Assembly: GCA_902158735.1 (NCBI GenBank)
Contig: CABGHG010000003.1
Location: 1 to 29,140 of the forward strand
DNA: 29,140 nucleotides
Direction of reading: 5' to 3'
Source of the DNA: Candidatus Methanolliviera sp. GoM_oil
Lineage (GTDB): Archaea; Halobacteriota; Methanoliparia; Methanoliparales; Methanoliparaceae
Shown here: in pieces, positions 20,958 to 29,047 of the stretch
How positions within the stretch are numbered: the first letter of the stretch is position 1
Layout: each line of letters begins with the position of its first letter
Made by a program: the position numbers and the translations under genes
Notes under the pieces: generated by a model
Told to the model about the DNA's origin: nothing
What the model saw: the letters and a program-made list of their open reading frames with translations, nothing else
Databases searched by the model: none

Positions 20958-23039
20958 TTATATCTTCAACGGGTGCATAGATATGAGACCACTGAAATAA
21001 TCGATGTCTCCGATGTGGGTGTAACCCATCTCTCCAAGATCATAACCATCTTTTTCATGCCTTCCAAAAGGGATTAAATTTGCCCCTAAAACGTTATAAT
21101 CTTCATCCGTCTTGTATAAGCAGTTCTTACCTGAGATATACCAATTTGATCCATCATCAGCAATACCTTGTCTCCAAGCCGTATCGTATTCATAAGGAAT
21201 TGGAGTCGCCTCGATTCCATGAGAAAGAATTGGTTTGAGGGGGCATTCGTCTATCACCTCACCAGAATAGCCCAGTACTTTTAAGCTGACCCTCTCTCCG
21301 TTCACCTCGATTAGACAATAATTCTTACCGGGATAGAAAGATCTTACATTTTTTGTCCAAGGCGCCTTTTGCTGTGCATAAAACGGCGCTCCTGCACCAC
21401 CAGAGATGATCTGCCATACAGGGTATTTGAAATTTTGGTTTGAAGATCCATCAAGGTAGACAGGTGTTTCCCCATCTATGAACGTTTTGCTGTAGTTATG
21501 TTCATCGCCAAAGAATACCGCCGCCATCTTGCCACTGTTGCTGATGGCCTCCCACAAGTCGTCCCTGCGGTCAATGACATATGGTTTTTTTCCACTATAC
21601 CACTGCGCATCTCTCAGGTGTCCTCCATTTGGAAACGCAGGCTCATGAGCGAACATGAAGATATGCTTGATCTCGGAATTGGCCTTTGCATCGTCTAAGA
21701 CCTCTTTTACCCATTCAAGCTGACCATCCATCACATACCCCTCGAGGTTACCACCATACTCCTCTGGATTACTGCACCATCCGTAGTTCGTGTTGAAGCT
21801 AATGATCCTGGTATTGGCGTAATCGAAGTAATATACGTTCTCATCGTAAGTTGGAGCTGTTTCATTCATCGAATCCTCTGCCTCTGGTCCATTATGTGGA
21901 TTCACAAACTCCTCTGCAAAGACTCTCTCAGCGCTCTTACTCTCATCATCATCCACTTTATCGAACTCTATGTTGTCATAGGTATCCATCAGTGCCTCAT
22001 GGTTTCCCATGCCCTCATAGATCGGGATATAGCATCCTATCTGCTCTGACACGTCTTTCCAAGCCTGAAGTTGCATACGATAATCTTCTGTATTCGTGGT
22101 ATAGCCATTGATCAAATCTCCGCCGAAGAGGATAAAATCTGCACCGTTGTTATACGCATCGATCATGAAACGGCTGAGCTGGTGATGGTTCACGCCACCA
22201 CGGGCTCTCTCTCCACCTCCAACACCTTCTCTAGAGTCGGACATGTGAGCAAATACAAAATTTGAATTTTTCGAGTCTGGTGCGCCCTTAAGATAATAAC
22301 TCTTAAAATCTTTTATGCCATTACTTAATACATCATACTCATATCTTGTATCTGCAGAAAGTCCGGTGGCAGTTATCTCATGATGAGTTGAATGAGAATC
22401 ATCATTATATCTTTTACCATTGACCTCTATCGTACCCATCGTCGGTTCGTCGGTCTCCCATGATATTATCGCACTCGTTTTTGTCAGACAATCCACAAAA
22501 GGACCCTCGATTACGCACGGTAACTGATAATAATCTCCATCGACGCGGAATCGACCGTCATAAAAGTCGCTTTGATCCTCCATCGTCGGAGTAGATACCT
22601 CTATTCGATAACAGATTACCCCACCCTTCTCTTTGAAGTTGCAGATATCGTATTTTTGTTTCTCAAATTTCCTTAAATCGATGATAACGGTATGTGATCT
22701 ACTATTCTTCTTTAAATCCTCTGTTTCCTCTATTCTATACTGTGGAACCTTTATCTCCTGCTCTGGAAGATAGAGCCCATAGTGTATCTTTGCCCTCGAA
22801 GTGGGGATAATCGTCTCAAATCTTATAATCGCTTCTCCTTTCCCATCAACCGTTATTTTTGGTTCACCGGCAAAGACGTAATCAGATGTATGCTCTCCCT
22901 TTGGAAGGTTGGGATACTTGAATGGTTCTCCAAGATGGTTATTATTCTTATCTTCAAGCGAGCCTGCCAAAATCGGGCCTACAAGCCCGCATACCAATAC
23001 CAATATCGTAAAGATTAAGAATATTTTTTTATTCCTCAT
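20958..23039 (-). CDS. Exported metallophosphoesterase with purple-acid-phosphatase-like N-terminal domain
   Basis: A signal peptide (IFLIFTILVLVCGLVGPILA, ~5-25) leads to a fibronectin-like domain (ITVDGKGEAIIRFETIIPTS; SAIISWETDEPTMGTIEVNG). The calcineurin-like phosphoesterase core then follows: NFVFAHMSDSREG, FILFGGDLINGYT, IYEGMGNHEALMDT, HIFMFAHEPAFPNGGH and AVFFGDEHNYSKT. The GD, GNHE and final H motifs bind two metals. The last motif is GDEHN rather than the usual GHxH, and the first is D-S-R rather than D-x-H. It probably hydrolyses phosphate esters outside the cell. Its true C-terminus continues in the frame at 20527-20975 after a frameshift. AAGGAGGT lies six bases before the ATG, 23 bases after the YncE-phosphatase gene, so the two form an operon. 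Confidence 0.85.
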   Translation of the reverse strand: MRNKKIFLIFTILVLVCGLVGPILAGSLEDKNNNHLGEPFKYPNLPKGEHTSDYVFAGEPKITVDGKGEAIIRFETIIPTSRAKIHYGLYLPEQEIKVPQYRIEETEDLKKNSRSHTVIIDLRKFEKQKYDICNFKEKGGVICYRIEVSTPTMEDQSDFYDGRFRVDGDYYQLPCVIEGPFVDCLTKTSAIISWETDEPTMGTIEVNGKRYNDDSHSTHHEITATGLSADTRYEYDVLSNGIKDFKSYYLKGAPDSKNSNFVFAHMSDSREGVGGGERARGGVNHHQLSRFMIDAYNNGADFILFGGDLINGYTTNTEDYRMQLQAWKDVSEQIGCYIPIYEGMGNHEALMDTYDNIEFDKVDDDESKSAERVFAEEFVNPHNGPEAEDSMNETAPTYDENVYYFDYANTRIISFNTNYGWCSNPEEYGGNLEGYVMDGQLEWVKEVLDDAKANSEIKHIFMFAHEPAFPNGGHLRDAQWYSGKKPYVIDRRDDLWEAISNSGKMAAVFFGDEHNYSKTFIDGETPVYLDGSSNQNFKYPVWQIISGGAGAPFYAQQKAPWTKNVRSFYPGKNYCLIEVNGERVSLKVLGYSGEVIDECPLKPILSHGIEATPIPYEYDTAWRQGIADDGSNWYISGKNCLYKTDEDYNVLGANLIPFGRHEKDGYDLGEMGYTHIGDIDYFSGLISMHPLKI

Positions 23040-23062
23040 ATTTTTACCTCCTTAATATATCA

Positions 23063-25504
23063 TCAGTCCTCCTCCAATCCCATCCACGTTCGATGTGTCA
23101 TCGGCGCTGGCATCTGTGAGCCTTTTATGGACTCCCAGACGATCTCATTGTGTCTTATCATTGGAGTGGCGTCTATATGTTTAAAGTCCATCGATAGGCA
23201 TTCTTTTGCTCCATAGGCCTCCTCTGGATTTTTTTCGTCCAGTGGATAAGTATTCGACAGGCAATTGTATGGAGTAAAGTCCGGTTCCTCTTTGAAGCAG
23301 TTCAACATCGGTATGGCCGAGGCATCGTATTGGCTCATCGGTGGAAGTCCCAATATTAACTCGATCGTCTTCAGCATGCTACAGGTGTTGTACATTGTAT
23401 GATCTACGTATCCTCTCTTTGTATATGGACTTACCACAAATGCAACCGTCCTATGGCAGTCAATGTGATCTGGACCATTCTGTGCGTCATCCTCTATCAC
23501 GAATATGGCTGTATCTTTCCAGTATTTACTATGGGACACTGCATCGACGATCATTCCCAGTGCCAAGTCATTATCTGCCGTCATCGCTCTCGGCGTCGGT
23601 TTTTTAGGAGTGGTACCGTAATTGTGATCATTCGGCAGACGCACGATCATGAGTTGAGGTAAATTATCATCTCTCTCAAATAATTTAAATTCCCTTATAA
23701 ATTCTTGAGCCCGCATTACATCCGGATAATCCAAATCCCAAGGACGAAAGAAGGGATCAAAATGTCCTTTTAAGTTTTTCATCTTTGTATAAGCAGGATG
23801 ATCCGGCTTACTCTCGTCGATATGAATAAATTCACCATAGGATCTATAGCTAACTCCACCTTGAGCGGCAATATCCCAAATGTAGCCCGTGGCCGGGTAA
23901 GCAGCCGGACAAACTCCTTCTGATGGATAGAATCGTCCTCGGTCTGAATAAAAAGTTGGCCATGTCTTCTCGACGAAATCGGTGGCAATGGCTCCCATAG
24001 ACCACTCATGACCATCCGCGCTGACTTCCGCATCAGTATAGAAATTGTCTAAAAGAACAAATTTCTCAGCCATAGCGTGATGATTGGGTGTTATCTCTCG
24101 ACCGAATAGGCATAAATTCGGATCACCGTCCCCCTGTGAGAGGTCGCCAAGGACCTGATCGTATGTCCTATTTTCTTTGACTATATAGATCACGTGTTTT
24201 ATAGGAGAGCTTTGACCAACTCGACGGGGTATAGGAGAGATCTCGCTTTCATCAGCGAATTTTTCGCATTTCACCTCACTGAATCCGTTGTTTCTTTCAA
24301 CTTGAGCGGTATATTCTGCTAATTTATCTTCGTTGGGAATATCTATGAATGATACCGTCCCAAGAAACATGCCGGCGATGTATTGAGTCTCTTCGGTCTT
24401 TTTCTGGTATGGATTTGGGCCTTTCGGATTCGGTTTGGAAGAGAGACCTTTGCCATTTGCCACATAGAGCATCTTTCCATCCGGACTGATCTCCAATGCC
24501 GTCGGATACCAACCTACCGGAATTAAGCCCACCGTGCTACTTTTTCTTGGAATTAATCCAAATAACCTTGTGGATAGTTCAATTACGGCAACATCGTTAT
24601 TATTGGCATTCGCCACATATAGTCTCTTTCCATCTGGACTTATTGACAATGCATTTGGTGTGCTTCCGAAGGGAGCATCAGGATAGGGTCTAAGTGGTAT
24701 CACTTCGATGACCTCATCGGTTCTCGTATCTATTACAGAGACATCATCTGTGTTCGCGTCTGCCACATAGAGTTTTTTACCATCTGGGGATAGAACCATG
24801 TCATTTGGATGATCTCCGACCTCAACGGTGTCGCTAACTTCTTCTCTTCTCATATCGATCACCGAAATACTCGCGCCGCCCCAATTGCTCACATAAATCT
24901 TGTCTTTGAAAACTTCGACCCCATAGGGAAAACTCCCCACTGAAATTTTCCTCACTTCGTCATTTGTAAGATCAACGATCGCCAGTGTGTTCTCTAAATT
25001 GTTGGCTATGTAGAGTTTTTTTCCGTCGGGAGAAACTGCTATACCGCACGGAAAGATTTTTTTATCTTTTGAACCCAATGAGATGGAACCGCTTTTAACG
25101 AAGCGATCCTTCAAAAAATCGTAAATCAAAATTTTATCGTCTCCACCCCCCGATACATAGAGTTTCTTACCATTTGGGCTGAATGTTATGCCGTAGAACG
25201 ATTTTTCGAGGGGTAACCCTTGAATCTCTGAGCGCGAACTTGTATCAATTATCGAGACAAATTGTTTGCCCCAGCCGTTGTTGGTGACGGCCAGATACTT
25301 TCCATCTGGGGTTAGAGCCATTCCCAACGGAAGGTCGCCCACTGGTATTTGCTGTCCTACAGGAGTTAAGATCCAATGATTGGGAAGCAACACTTCTCCT
25401 CCGGGTAAAGTGCTCGGCCGACAATTTCCGAGTTGATCGGATTGAACCTGTGCTGCCAAGACAGAAAGACCAATAATCACCACTACTATCAAAATCTTTT
25501 TCAT
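23063..25504 (-). CDS. Exported YVTN beta-propeller / phosphoesterase (AcpA-type) fusion
   Basis: I use ATG 25504 (MKKILIVVVIIGLSVLAAQV, a clear signal peptide) because AAAGGA lies five bases before it, while the upstream ATG 25540 has no ribosome-binding site. Residues ~50-380 hold about seven YVTN/YncE repeats (ISPDGKRLYVANANNNDVAV; LSPDGKKLYVADANTDDVSV), forming a beta-propeller. Residues ~425-810 are a phosphoesterase of the phospholipase C/acid phosphatase type: KHVIYIVKENRTYDQVLGDL, NHHAMAEKFVLLDNFYTDAE, SADGHEWSMGAIA and AIFVIEDDAQNGPDHIDCHR. Such YncE-alkaline-phosphatase-superfamily fusions are commoner in bacteria, so transfer is plausible. It is presumably anchored or secreted and used for phosphate scavenging. 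No PHO-type regulatory site is recognised. Confidence 0.88.
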   Translation of the reverse strand: MKKILIVVVIIGLSVLAAQVQSDQLGNCRPSTLPGGEVLLPNHWILTPVGQQIPVGDLPLGMALTPDGKYLAVTNNGWGKQFVSIIDTSSRSEIQGLPLEKSFYGITFSPNGKKLYVSGGGDDKILIYDFLKDRFVKSGSISLGSKDKKIFPCGIAVSPDGKKLYIANNLENTLAIVDLTNDEVRKISVGSFPYGVEVFKDKIYVSNWGGASISVIDMRREEVSDTVEVGDHPNDMVLSPDGKKLYVADANTDDVSVIDTRTDEVIEVIPLRPYPDAPFGSTPNALSISPDGKRLYVANANNNDVAVIELSTRLFGLIPRKSSTVGLIPVGWYPTALEISPDGKMLYVANGKGLSSKPNPKGPNPYQKKTEETQYIAGMFLGTVSFIDIPNEDKLAEYTAQVERNNGFSEVKCEKFADESEISPIPRRVGQSSPIKHVIYIVKENRTYDQVLGDLSQGDGDPNLCLFGREITPNHHAMAEKFVLLDNFYTDAEVSADGHEWSMGAIATDFVEKTWPTFYSDRGRFYPSEGVCPAAYPATGYIWDIAAQGGVSYRSYGEFIHIDESKPDHPAYTKMKNLKGHFDPFFRPWDLDYPDVMRAQEFIREFKLFERDDNLPQLMIVRLPNDHNYGTTPKKPTPRAMTADNDLALGMIVDAVSHSKYWKDTAIFVIEDDAQNGPDHIDCHRTVAFVVSPYTKRGYVDHTMYNTCSMLKTIELILGLPPMSQYDASAIPMLNCFKEEPDFTPYNCLSNTYPLDEKNPEEAYGAKECLSMDFKHIDATPMIRHNEIVWESIKGSQMPAPMTHRTWMGLEED

Positions 25505-25571
25505 CCGTCCTTTTCCATTCACGTCTTTACTCCCATCCATATTTATTTATTTTGATGATCATATTATTTCA

Positions 25572-25639
25572 GACAATGCTTTGGACAATGCTAAATTCTT
25601 TTCTCCTTTTTTTGGAGATTAATGCTTATTTATATACTT
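25572..25639 (-). promoter_or_regulatory. Promoter and direct repeat upstream of the phosphatase operon
   Basis: AAGTATATAAATAA on the minus strand (25627-25639) is a good TATA box. Downstream of it lie a small hairpin TCTCC/GGAGA (about 25601-25617) and two direct repeats GCATTGTC (25584-25591 and 25572-25579, 12 bases apart) in the leader of about 100 bases. The direct repeats could be an operator, for instance for phosphate control, but nothing shows which protein would bind. Confidence 0.42.
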
Positions 25640-25684
25640 TTCTAAATAGTTCTATATATTATACGGGTGATGGGTTCCCCTTGT

Positions 25685-26560
25685 TTAATCTTCTTTCCCT
25701 ATCTTCACACCATAAGGACACACATGGACTAAAACGGATCTCACCCAATCCAGTTCCTCCAAGCTCTTCTGTACGGCATGTGATATCTCATGTGCCCGTA
25801 TAACCGAGATATTGGGATCGACATCGATATGCATATCCAATACTGCCTTACCTCCCATCTGTCTGCTCCTCACCCTATGAATACCTAAAACGCCGGGGAC
25901 TTCCATTGCCCTCTCTCCTATCTCTCTTAATAATCCATCTTCGAGTGATTTATCCATAAGCATATCGACGTTCTTTTTACCGACTTTGAAACCATAGTAA
26001 CAGATCATCATCGCTATGATAAATCCTGCCACAGGATCTAAGAAACTCAGACCAAATTTAGCGGCAAGAATACCAAAAAATGCTACAACAGAGGATAACG
26101 CGTCGCTCCTGTGATCATAAGCCGTCGCCTCTATCGCCGGGCTTCTCAATTCTCTCTCAACACTAAAAGCGTATCTTGCCATACATTCCTTCACAACAAT
26201 CGAGATCAAAACTGCCAACAATGCGATATTTTTTGGTTCTATCTCTCTTGAAATGTTTAAAATGGCGTTGTAGGCCAAGAAAACACTCATCCCGACCAAT
26301 GATAATGCAACGCCCAAGCCGACTAATGGTTCGGCTTTATAGTGTCCATAGGGGTGTGATGCGTCTGCAGGTTTCAAAGAGGTTTTGTATCCCAACAACA
26401 CGACGACGGTGGCTAAAAAATCCGATAAAGAATGAAATGCATCATTTGTCAATGCGATGCTACCAGAAAATATTCCAATAGCAAATTTAATGACGAATAA
26501 TGCGATATTCCCAAATATCCCCATATAAAGGGCGATCATTCCCTTTTCTATAGCCACCAA
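25685..26560 (-). CDS. Cation diffusion facilitator (metal efflux) transporter
   Basis: It has 291 residues and six hydrophobic segments followed by a cytosolic ferredoxin-like domain. Metal-site motifs are FHSLSD (TM2: His, Asp at ~43-47), HPYGHYKAEP (69-78), and ATAYDHRSDALSS in TM5 with the second His/Asp. The C-terminal domain holds GVLGIHRVRSRQMGGKAVLD, MHIDVDPNISVIRAHEIS. It exports Zn2+, Fe2+ or Mn2+ by proton exchange. The frame opens with TTG/GTG at 26560/26557. CATATATAAC at about 26581-26590 (minus strand) lies 25 bases upstream and fits a leaderless start there. Met8 (26539), preceded by AAAGGGA, is the other choice. A TRASH-like reading frame lies immediately upstream. Confidence 0.9.
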   Translation of the reverse strand: MVAIEKGMIALYMGIFGNIALFVIKFAIGIFSGSIALTNDAFHSLSDFLATVVVLLGYKTSLKPADASHPYGHYKAEPLVGLGVALSLVGMSVFLAYNAILNISREIEPKNIALLAVLISIVVKECMARYAFSVERELRSPAIEATAYDHRSDALSSVVAFFGILAAKFGLSFLDPVAGFIIAMMICYYGFKVGKKNVDMLMDKSLEDGLLREIGERAMEVPGVLGIHRVRSRQMGGKAVLDMHIDVDPNISVIRAHEISHAVQKSLEELDWVRSVLVHVCPYGVKIGKED

Positions 26561-26608
26561 TTAGAGAGGGTATATTATTGTTATATATGGCTTTTTATCG
26601 TAAACTTT

Positions 26609-26767
26609 TCATTCCTTCTTCGTGTAAGCGGCCGCACAGTGTTCACAGCAAAAGACCAATTCTTTTCCATCCATCTCCTTTTTAACGGGTCTTTCAACGA
26701 CCAATCGCCCGCATGATGCCCACCTCCTCTCTTCACCTCTCTTTTTGCTAACATCTTCCTTATTTTT
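26609..26767 (-). pseudogene. TRASH/YHS-like metal-binding reading frame, 5' end lost
   Basis: The frame ending in TGA 26609-26611 contains CGRLVVERPVKKEMDGKELV, then FCCEHCAAAYTKKE. 'C-G … (I/V) … P-x-x-K … D-G-K-x-x-x-F-C-C-x-x-C-A-x-x-Y' is the pattern of TRASH or YHS-type heavy-metal-binding domains (zinc or copper). It is open over 52 codons back to the tnpB stop at 26768-26770 but has no ATG, GTG or TTG ahead of the first cysteine. A strong GGAGGTG and GTG/ATG upstream belong to a different frame. The likely reading is a small metal chaperone gene, next to the CDF transporter, whose start was lost at the junction with the truncated IS607 element or by a frameshift. Confidence 0.55.
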
Positions 26768-26897
26768 TCATTCCTCTTTTCGCCGGGCAAGGCCCCAATT
26801 ATAGGCGAAACGTGCCGTACCAGCATGTTTAAGGAGTGCGGTTCTCTGTTTATTATTTGGATCCAGCTTCCGTTTTGTATGCCCGTTGAATTAGCAT
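26768..26897 (-). pseudogene. tnpB: Truncated tnpB (IS607-type accessory RNA-guided nuclease)
   Basis: ATG 26895-26897 overlaps the tnpA stop. The peptide reads MLIQRAYKTE, then after one extra G (GAAGCTGGAT, about 26867) LDPNNKQRTALLKHAGTARF and AYNWGLARRKEE, ending at TGA 26768-26770. 'RAYKTELDPN-x-x-Q … L-x-x-H-A-G-x-A-R-F-A-Y-N-W' is the invariant start of TnpB. The RuvC nuclease and zinc-finger parts are absent. TnpB proteins are relatives of Cas12; this one is dead. Confidence 0.82.
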
Positions 26898-27454
26898 TCT
26901 CGAGCTGCCTCCATAGCCTTTTTTGCCCGATTCTTCGCCGATCTTCTACCATATAGCGTTGCACAAAAACTCGTAAGAACATCGATCATATCTTGCACAA
27001 GATCATCATTGCATTCTGACTCATTAATAATCTGCACCTCACGATTGGCTGATGACAATGCCGAAATAATATAATCTGAACCAAAGCGAGCCAGTCTGTC
27101 CCGATGCTCTACAATGATTATCGACGCAGAAGGGGTTGCCAAAATCTTCAATAGTTTCTTTCTATTGCCATTCAGTCCAGAGCCTATCTCACTAATCTCT
27201 TGGGTCACATTCAGTCCATTAGCTGCGGCATAGTCTCTTAACCGTTGAAGTTGCCGTTTTAAATCCTCCTTCTGATCTGATGATGACACCCGCGCATAAA
27301 GCACAGCCTGATTGGTTTTAGACGGTAGCTCGTGGACCAATATTGTTCCTGTTGGAAGTTGTTCCGTCGGTAATGGAAATCTGCCAGAGCGATACAACCT
27401 GTATGCCGTCTTGTAGTCAAGACCATTCTTCCGAGCCCAATCAGACAGCTTCAT
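26891..27454 (-). CDS. tnpA: IS607-family serine recombinase (transposase TnpA)
   Basis: It has 187 residues. The N-terminal MerR-like helix-turn-helix (WARKNGLDYKTAYRLYRSGR, 6-25) is followed by a resolvase catalytic domain: AVLYARVSSSDQKEDLKRQL with the nucleophile serine in YARVSSSDQK, then LNVTQEISEIGSGLNGNRKK, IIVEHRDRLARFGSDYIISA and a C-terminal basic helix. This is the compact IS607 arrangement, and all active-site arginines expected (R in YARVS, DRLARFG) are present. It catalyses serine-recombinase integration with little target preference. The frame is intact although the element has lost tnpB. The ATG abuts a palindrome that probably serves as operator or recombinase site. Confidence 0.93.
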   Translation of the reverse strand: MKLSDWARKNGLDYKTAYRLYRSGRFPLPTEQLPTGTILVHELPSKTNQAVLYARVSSSDQKEDLKRQLQRLRDYAAANGLNVTQEISEIGSGLNGNRKKLLKILATPSASIIIVEHRDRLARFGSDYIISALSSANREVQIINESECNDDLVQDMIDVLTSFCATLYGRRSAKNRAKKAMEAAREC

Positions 27455-27472
27455 AATACCACAAATGGTATT
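27455..27472. repeat. Inverted repeat next to the tnpA start
   Basis: AATACCA and TGGTATT form perfect 7-base arms around CAAA, directly upstream of the tnpA ATG, with an additional GGTATT 10 bases on. It may be a TnpA operator or part of the element's end. Confidence 0.6.
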
Positions 27473-27541
27473 AATAGGTATTAAATCTTCCTACTGTTAG
27501 AACCCTGCCTATAACCTCGTACAAAAAAGGTTGTGTAAGTG

Positions 27542-27886
27542 ATGAAATTTCCCTGTGAGATAATAGTGTGGGATGTATTGCCAAGCATACGATCCGAACT
27601 TGCTAAAAAACTTATCGAATATGGACTATCCCAGAAAGAGGTCTCTGAAAGGCTTGAAATAACACAATCCGCAGTTTCACAGTATATAAATAAAAAAAGA
27701 GGATATGGAATAGAATTTAAGCAAGATGCTATGCGCGCAATAGAAGATCTTGCGGATGACATGATGGCTGGCAGGATAAAAGATGGTGTCGATCTAATCC
27801 CCAGAATCTGTGAGATTTGCATGAAGGTTAGAGAAGATGGGACGGTTTGTGGGTTGGAAAAGTATGTGGTTGATAAGAAAATGTAA
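27542..27886 (+). CDS. XRE-type transcription regulator with C-terminal cysteines
   Basis: It has 114 residues from ATG 27542 (a GTG lies one codon earlier). The helix-turn-helix RSELAKKLIEYGLSQKEVSE, RLEITQSAVSQYINKKRGYG (about 16-55) has the XRE pattern 'GLSQ-x-x-(V/A)-(A/S) … (I/V)-x-x-x-x-(V/I)-S-x-Y'. The C-terminus has CEICMKVREDGTVCG (about 90-104), a C-x2-C-x8-C set that could bind zinc or an Fe-S cluster, as seen in an archaeal family of small regulators. Targets are unknown. It lies between the IS607 element and the moaE-like gene, convergent with the latter, whose stop codon follows after 11 bases. Confidence 0.82.
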   Translation: MKFPCEIIVWDVLPSIRSELAKKLIEYGLSQKEVSERLEITQSAVSQYINKKRGYGIEFKQDAMRAIEDLADDMMAGRIKDGVDLIPRICEICMKVREDGTVCGLEKYVVDKKM

Positions 27887-27897
27887 TATCTATCCAT

Positions 27898-28275
27898 TCA
27901 TTTTGCGTCTTCTTTGATCTCCTCCATACAGATCGGAGTTTTCTTCTTTATCTCGTCTATAACGAACTTGCAAGCATCAAACGCGTCTCTTCTATGTGCT
28001 GCACCGCATACGATAAGCAGTATATTCTCGCCGACGGATAAGTTCCCAACGCGATGTACAACATCGAGAGATTTTATATCGAACTTTTTAACCGCTTCCT
28101 CTCTGATCTTATTCAATTCTTCTACCGCCGTCTCATCTGCAGGTCCTATATCCAACTCTTTGGTTCTATCATCCCGTACAACGCCTGAATATATGACGAA
28201 TGCACCGATATCTCTCCTCAAAGCCTTCTTTACCGCATCGTCTATTGAAAAATCTTCTTCTGTAATCTTAGTCAT
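27898..28275 (-). CDS. moaE: MoaE-like molybdopterin synthase large subunit, atypical
   Basis: It has 125 residues. VIYSGVVRDDR (near 27-37), DVVHRVGNLSVGENILLIVC, GAAHRRDAFDACKFVIDEIK and KKTPICMEEIKED follow the MoaE pattern 'F-x-G-x-V-R … V-x-H-R-x-G-x-L … H-R-x-x-A-F-x-A … D-x-x-K-x-x-x-P-x-W-K-x-E'. The first catalytic Lys (DEIK) is present. The second, in the usual PFWKxE, is replaced by PICMEE, and the protein ends there. MoaE with MoaD adds sulfur to precursor Z to form molybdopterin. Activity is uncertain with this motif changed. CATAAATAG at about 28313 (minus strand) is a possible TATA box, and GGTGG lies just before the ATG. Confidence 0.78.
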   Translation of the reverse strand: MTKITEEDFSIDDAVKKALRRDIGAFVIYSGVVRDDRTKELDIGPADETAVEELNKIREEAVKKFDIKSLDVVHRVGNLSVGENILLIVCGAAHRRDAFDACKFVIDEIKKKTPICMEEIKEDAK

Positions 28276-28396
28276 TAAACCACCACTTCTATCTTTACTA
28301 GCTTTGCCATGCTTCTATTTATGAAGAAAGATAGGGGGCATTCACATTACTCTTCAATGGGTTCAATTCCAAGATGTCTTAGAGCCTGCCATCCCT

Positions 28397-28975
28397 TTAT
28401 ATCTTCCTCTCCACGACCTCTTCATCCCTCTCTTCAAATATCTGCCCTTTGAAGCGATAAACCTCCGTCGAATCATCCAACCAGCAATCCGGTGGGAGAC
28501 CTGCCTTAAAACAGGTTTGGCAGAGAAATTCTTCGATATCCCAATTCCATTCTACGGGGACCTGCGGCAACAATAGCCCCTGATAAAACCCCCTCTTCAC
28601 GATAAGCCCGTCTCTTCCAATTTTTATCTCTTTTGGGCGGTCTTTCGGTTTTACACCTAATTTTTCCGGCTTGCCAAGGATCGTAACTTCTATCTTAATC
28701 TCGGCAAGTTCTTTCACAGAGAGGGAAGGAAACCTCGGATCATTCGTCGCGGCGTTTATGGCAGAATCAACGATCCCCTCCCCAAGCGGCTTTATTGGAT
28801 AAGGATAGCCTATACATCCCCTGAGTTGCTCATCTTTGTTTATGGTAACAAAGACCCCCCTCTCTTCGCTGAAGGGGGTTTTTCTCGCTACATCCGTCTG
28901 CCTTCCGTCTCTTATGAACGTCTCTATGCTTTCCCTTGCCAACTTTACAGCGATCTTCCCATCTTCTATATCCAT
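28397..28975 (-). CDS. AMMECR1 family protein
   Basis: From ATG 28975 (residue 25 of the longest frame, preceded by GAGTG, and the point where family similarity begins, MDIEDGKIAVKLARESIETF) the protein has 192 residues. GVFVTINKDEQLRGCIGYPY carries the invariant LRGCIG. INAATNDPRFPSLSVKELAE, IKIEVTILGKPEKL, RDGLIVKRGFYQGLLLPQVP and WDIEEFLCQTCFKAGLPPDC complete the domain. AMMECR1 is a very widely conserved archaeal and eukaryotic protein, often beside a MEMO-type and a radical SAM protein. Its reaction is not established. The longer start at 29047 would add 24 residues without family similarity. No partner genes are visible here. Confidence 0.9.
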   Translation of the reverse strand: MDIEDGKIAVKLARESIETFIRDGRQTDVARKTPFSEERGVFVTINKDEQLRGCIGYPYPIKPLGEGIVDSAINAATNDPRFPSLSVKELAEIKIEVTILGKPEKLGVKPKDRPKEIKIGRDGLIVKRGFYQGLLLPQVPVEWNWDIEEFLCQTCFKAGLPPDCWLDDSTEVYRFKGQIFEERDEEVVERKI

Positions 28976-29047
28976 AATATCACTCTTTATTGGATAATGT
29001 TGTTGTATCAAATAGTTCAGAAAATCCATAACAATTGCAAATTGCAT

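Larger units (their letters stand above)
26768..27482 (-). mobile_element. IS607-family element remnant (tnpA intact, tnpB truncated)
   Basis: It contains a full-length serine recombinase gene and only the first ~43 codons of a tnpB, which overlaps tnpA by a few bases as usual. The left side carries AATACCA/TGGTATT (27455-27472) and a second GGTATT at 27477-27482. The right end is missing, so the element is probably immobile by itself, though TnpA could act on related copies. Confidence 0.75.

Noticed and set aside
24324..24512. Alternative-frame 62-residue frame inside the YncE-phosphoesterase gene
   Set aside because: Shadow of repeated propeller codons; the main frame is unbroken with clear domains.
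26581..26982. 133-residue minus-strand frame overlapping tnpA and the CDF upstream region
   Set aside because: The tnpB and TRASH-like sequences are found in other frames of the same DNA; this frame shows no family features.
28345..28410. Short minus-strand peptide ending KGWQALRHLGIEPIEE
   Set aside because: It looks like the tail of a protein, but only about 22 codons are open and there is no start; it could be a remnant or chance.
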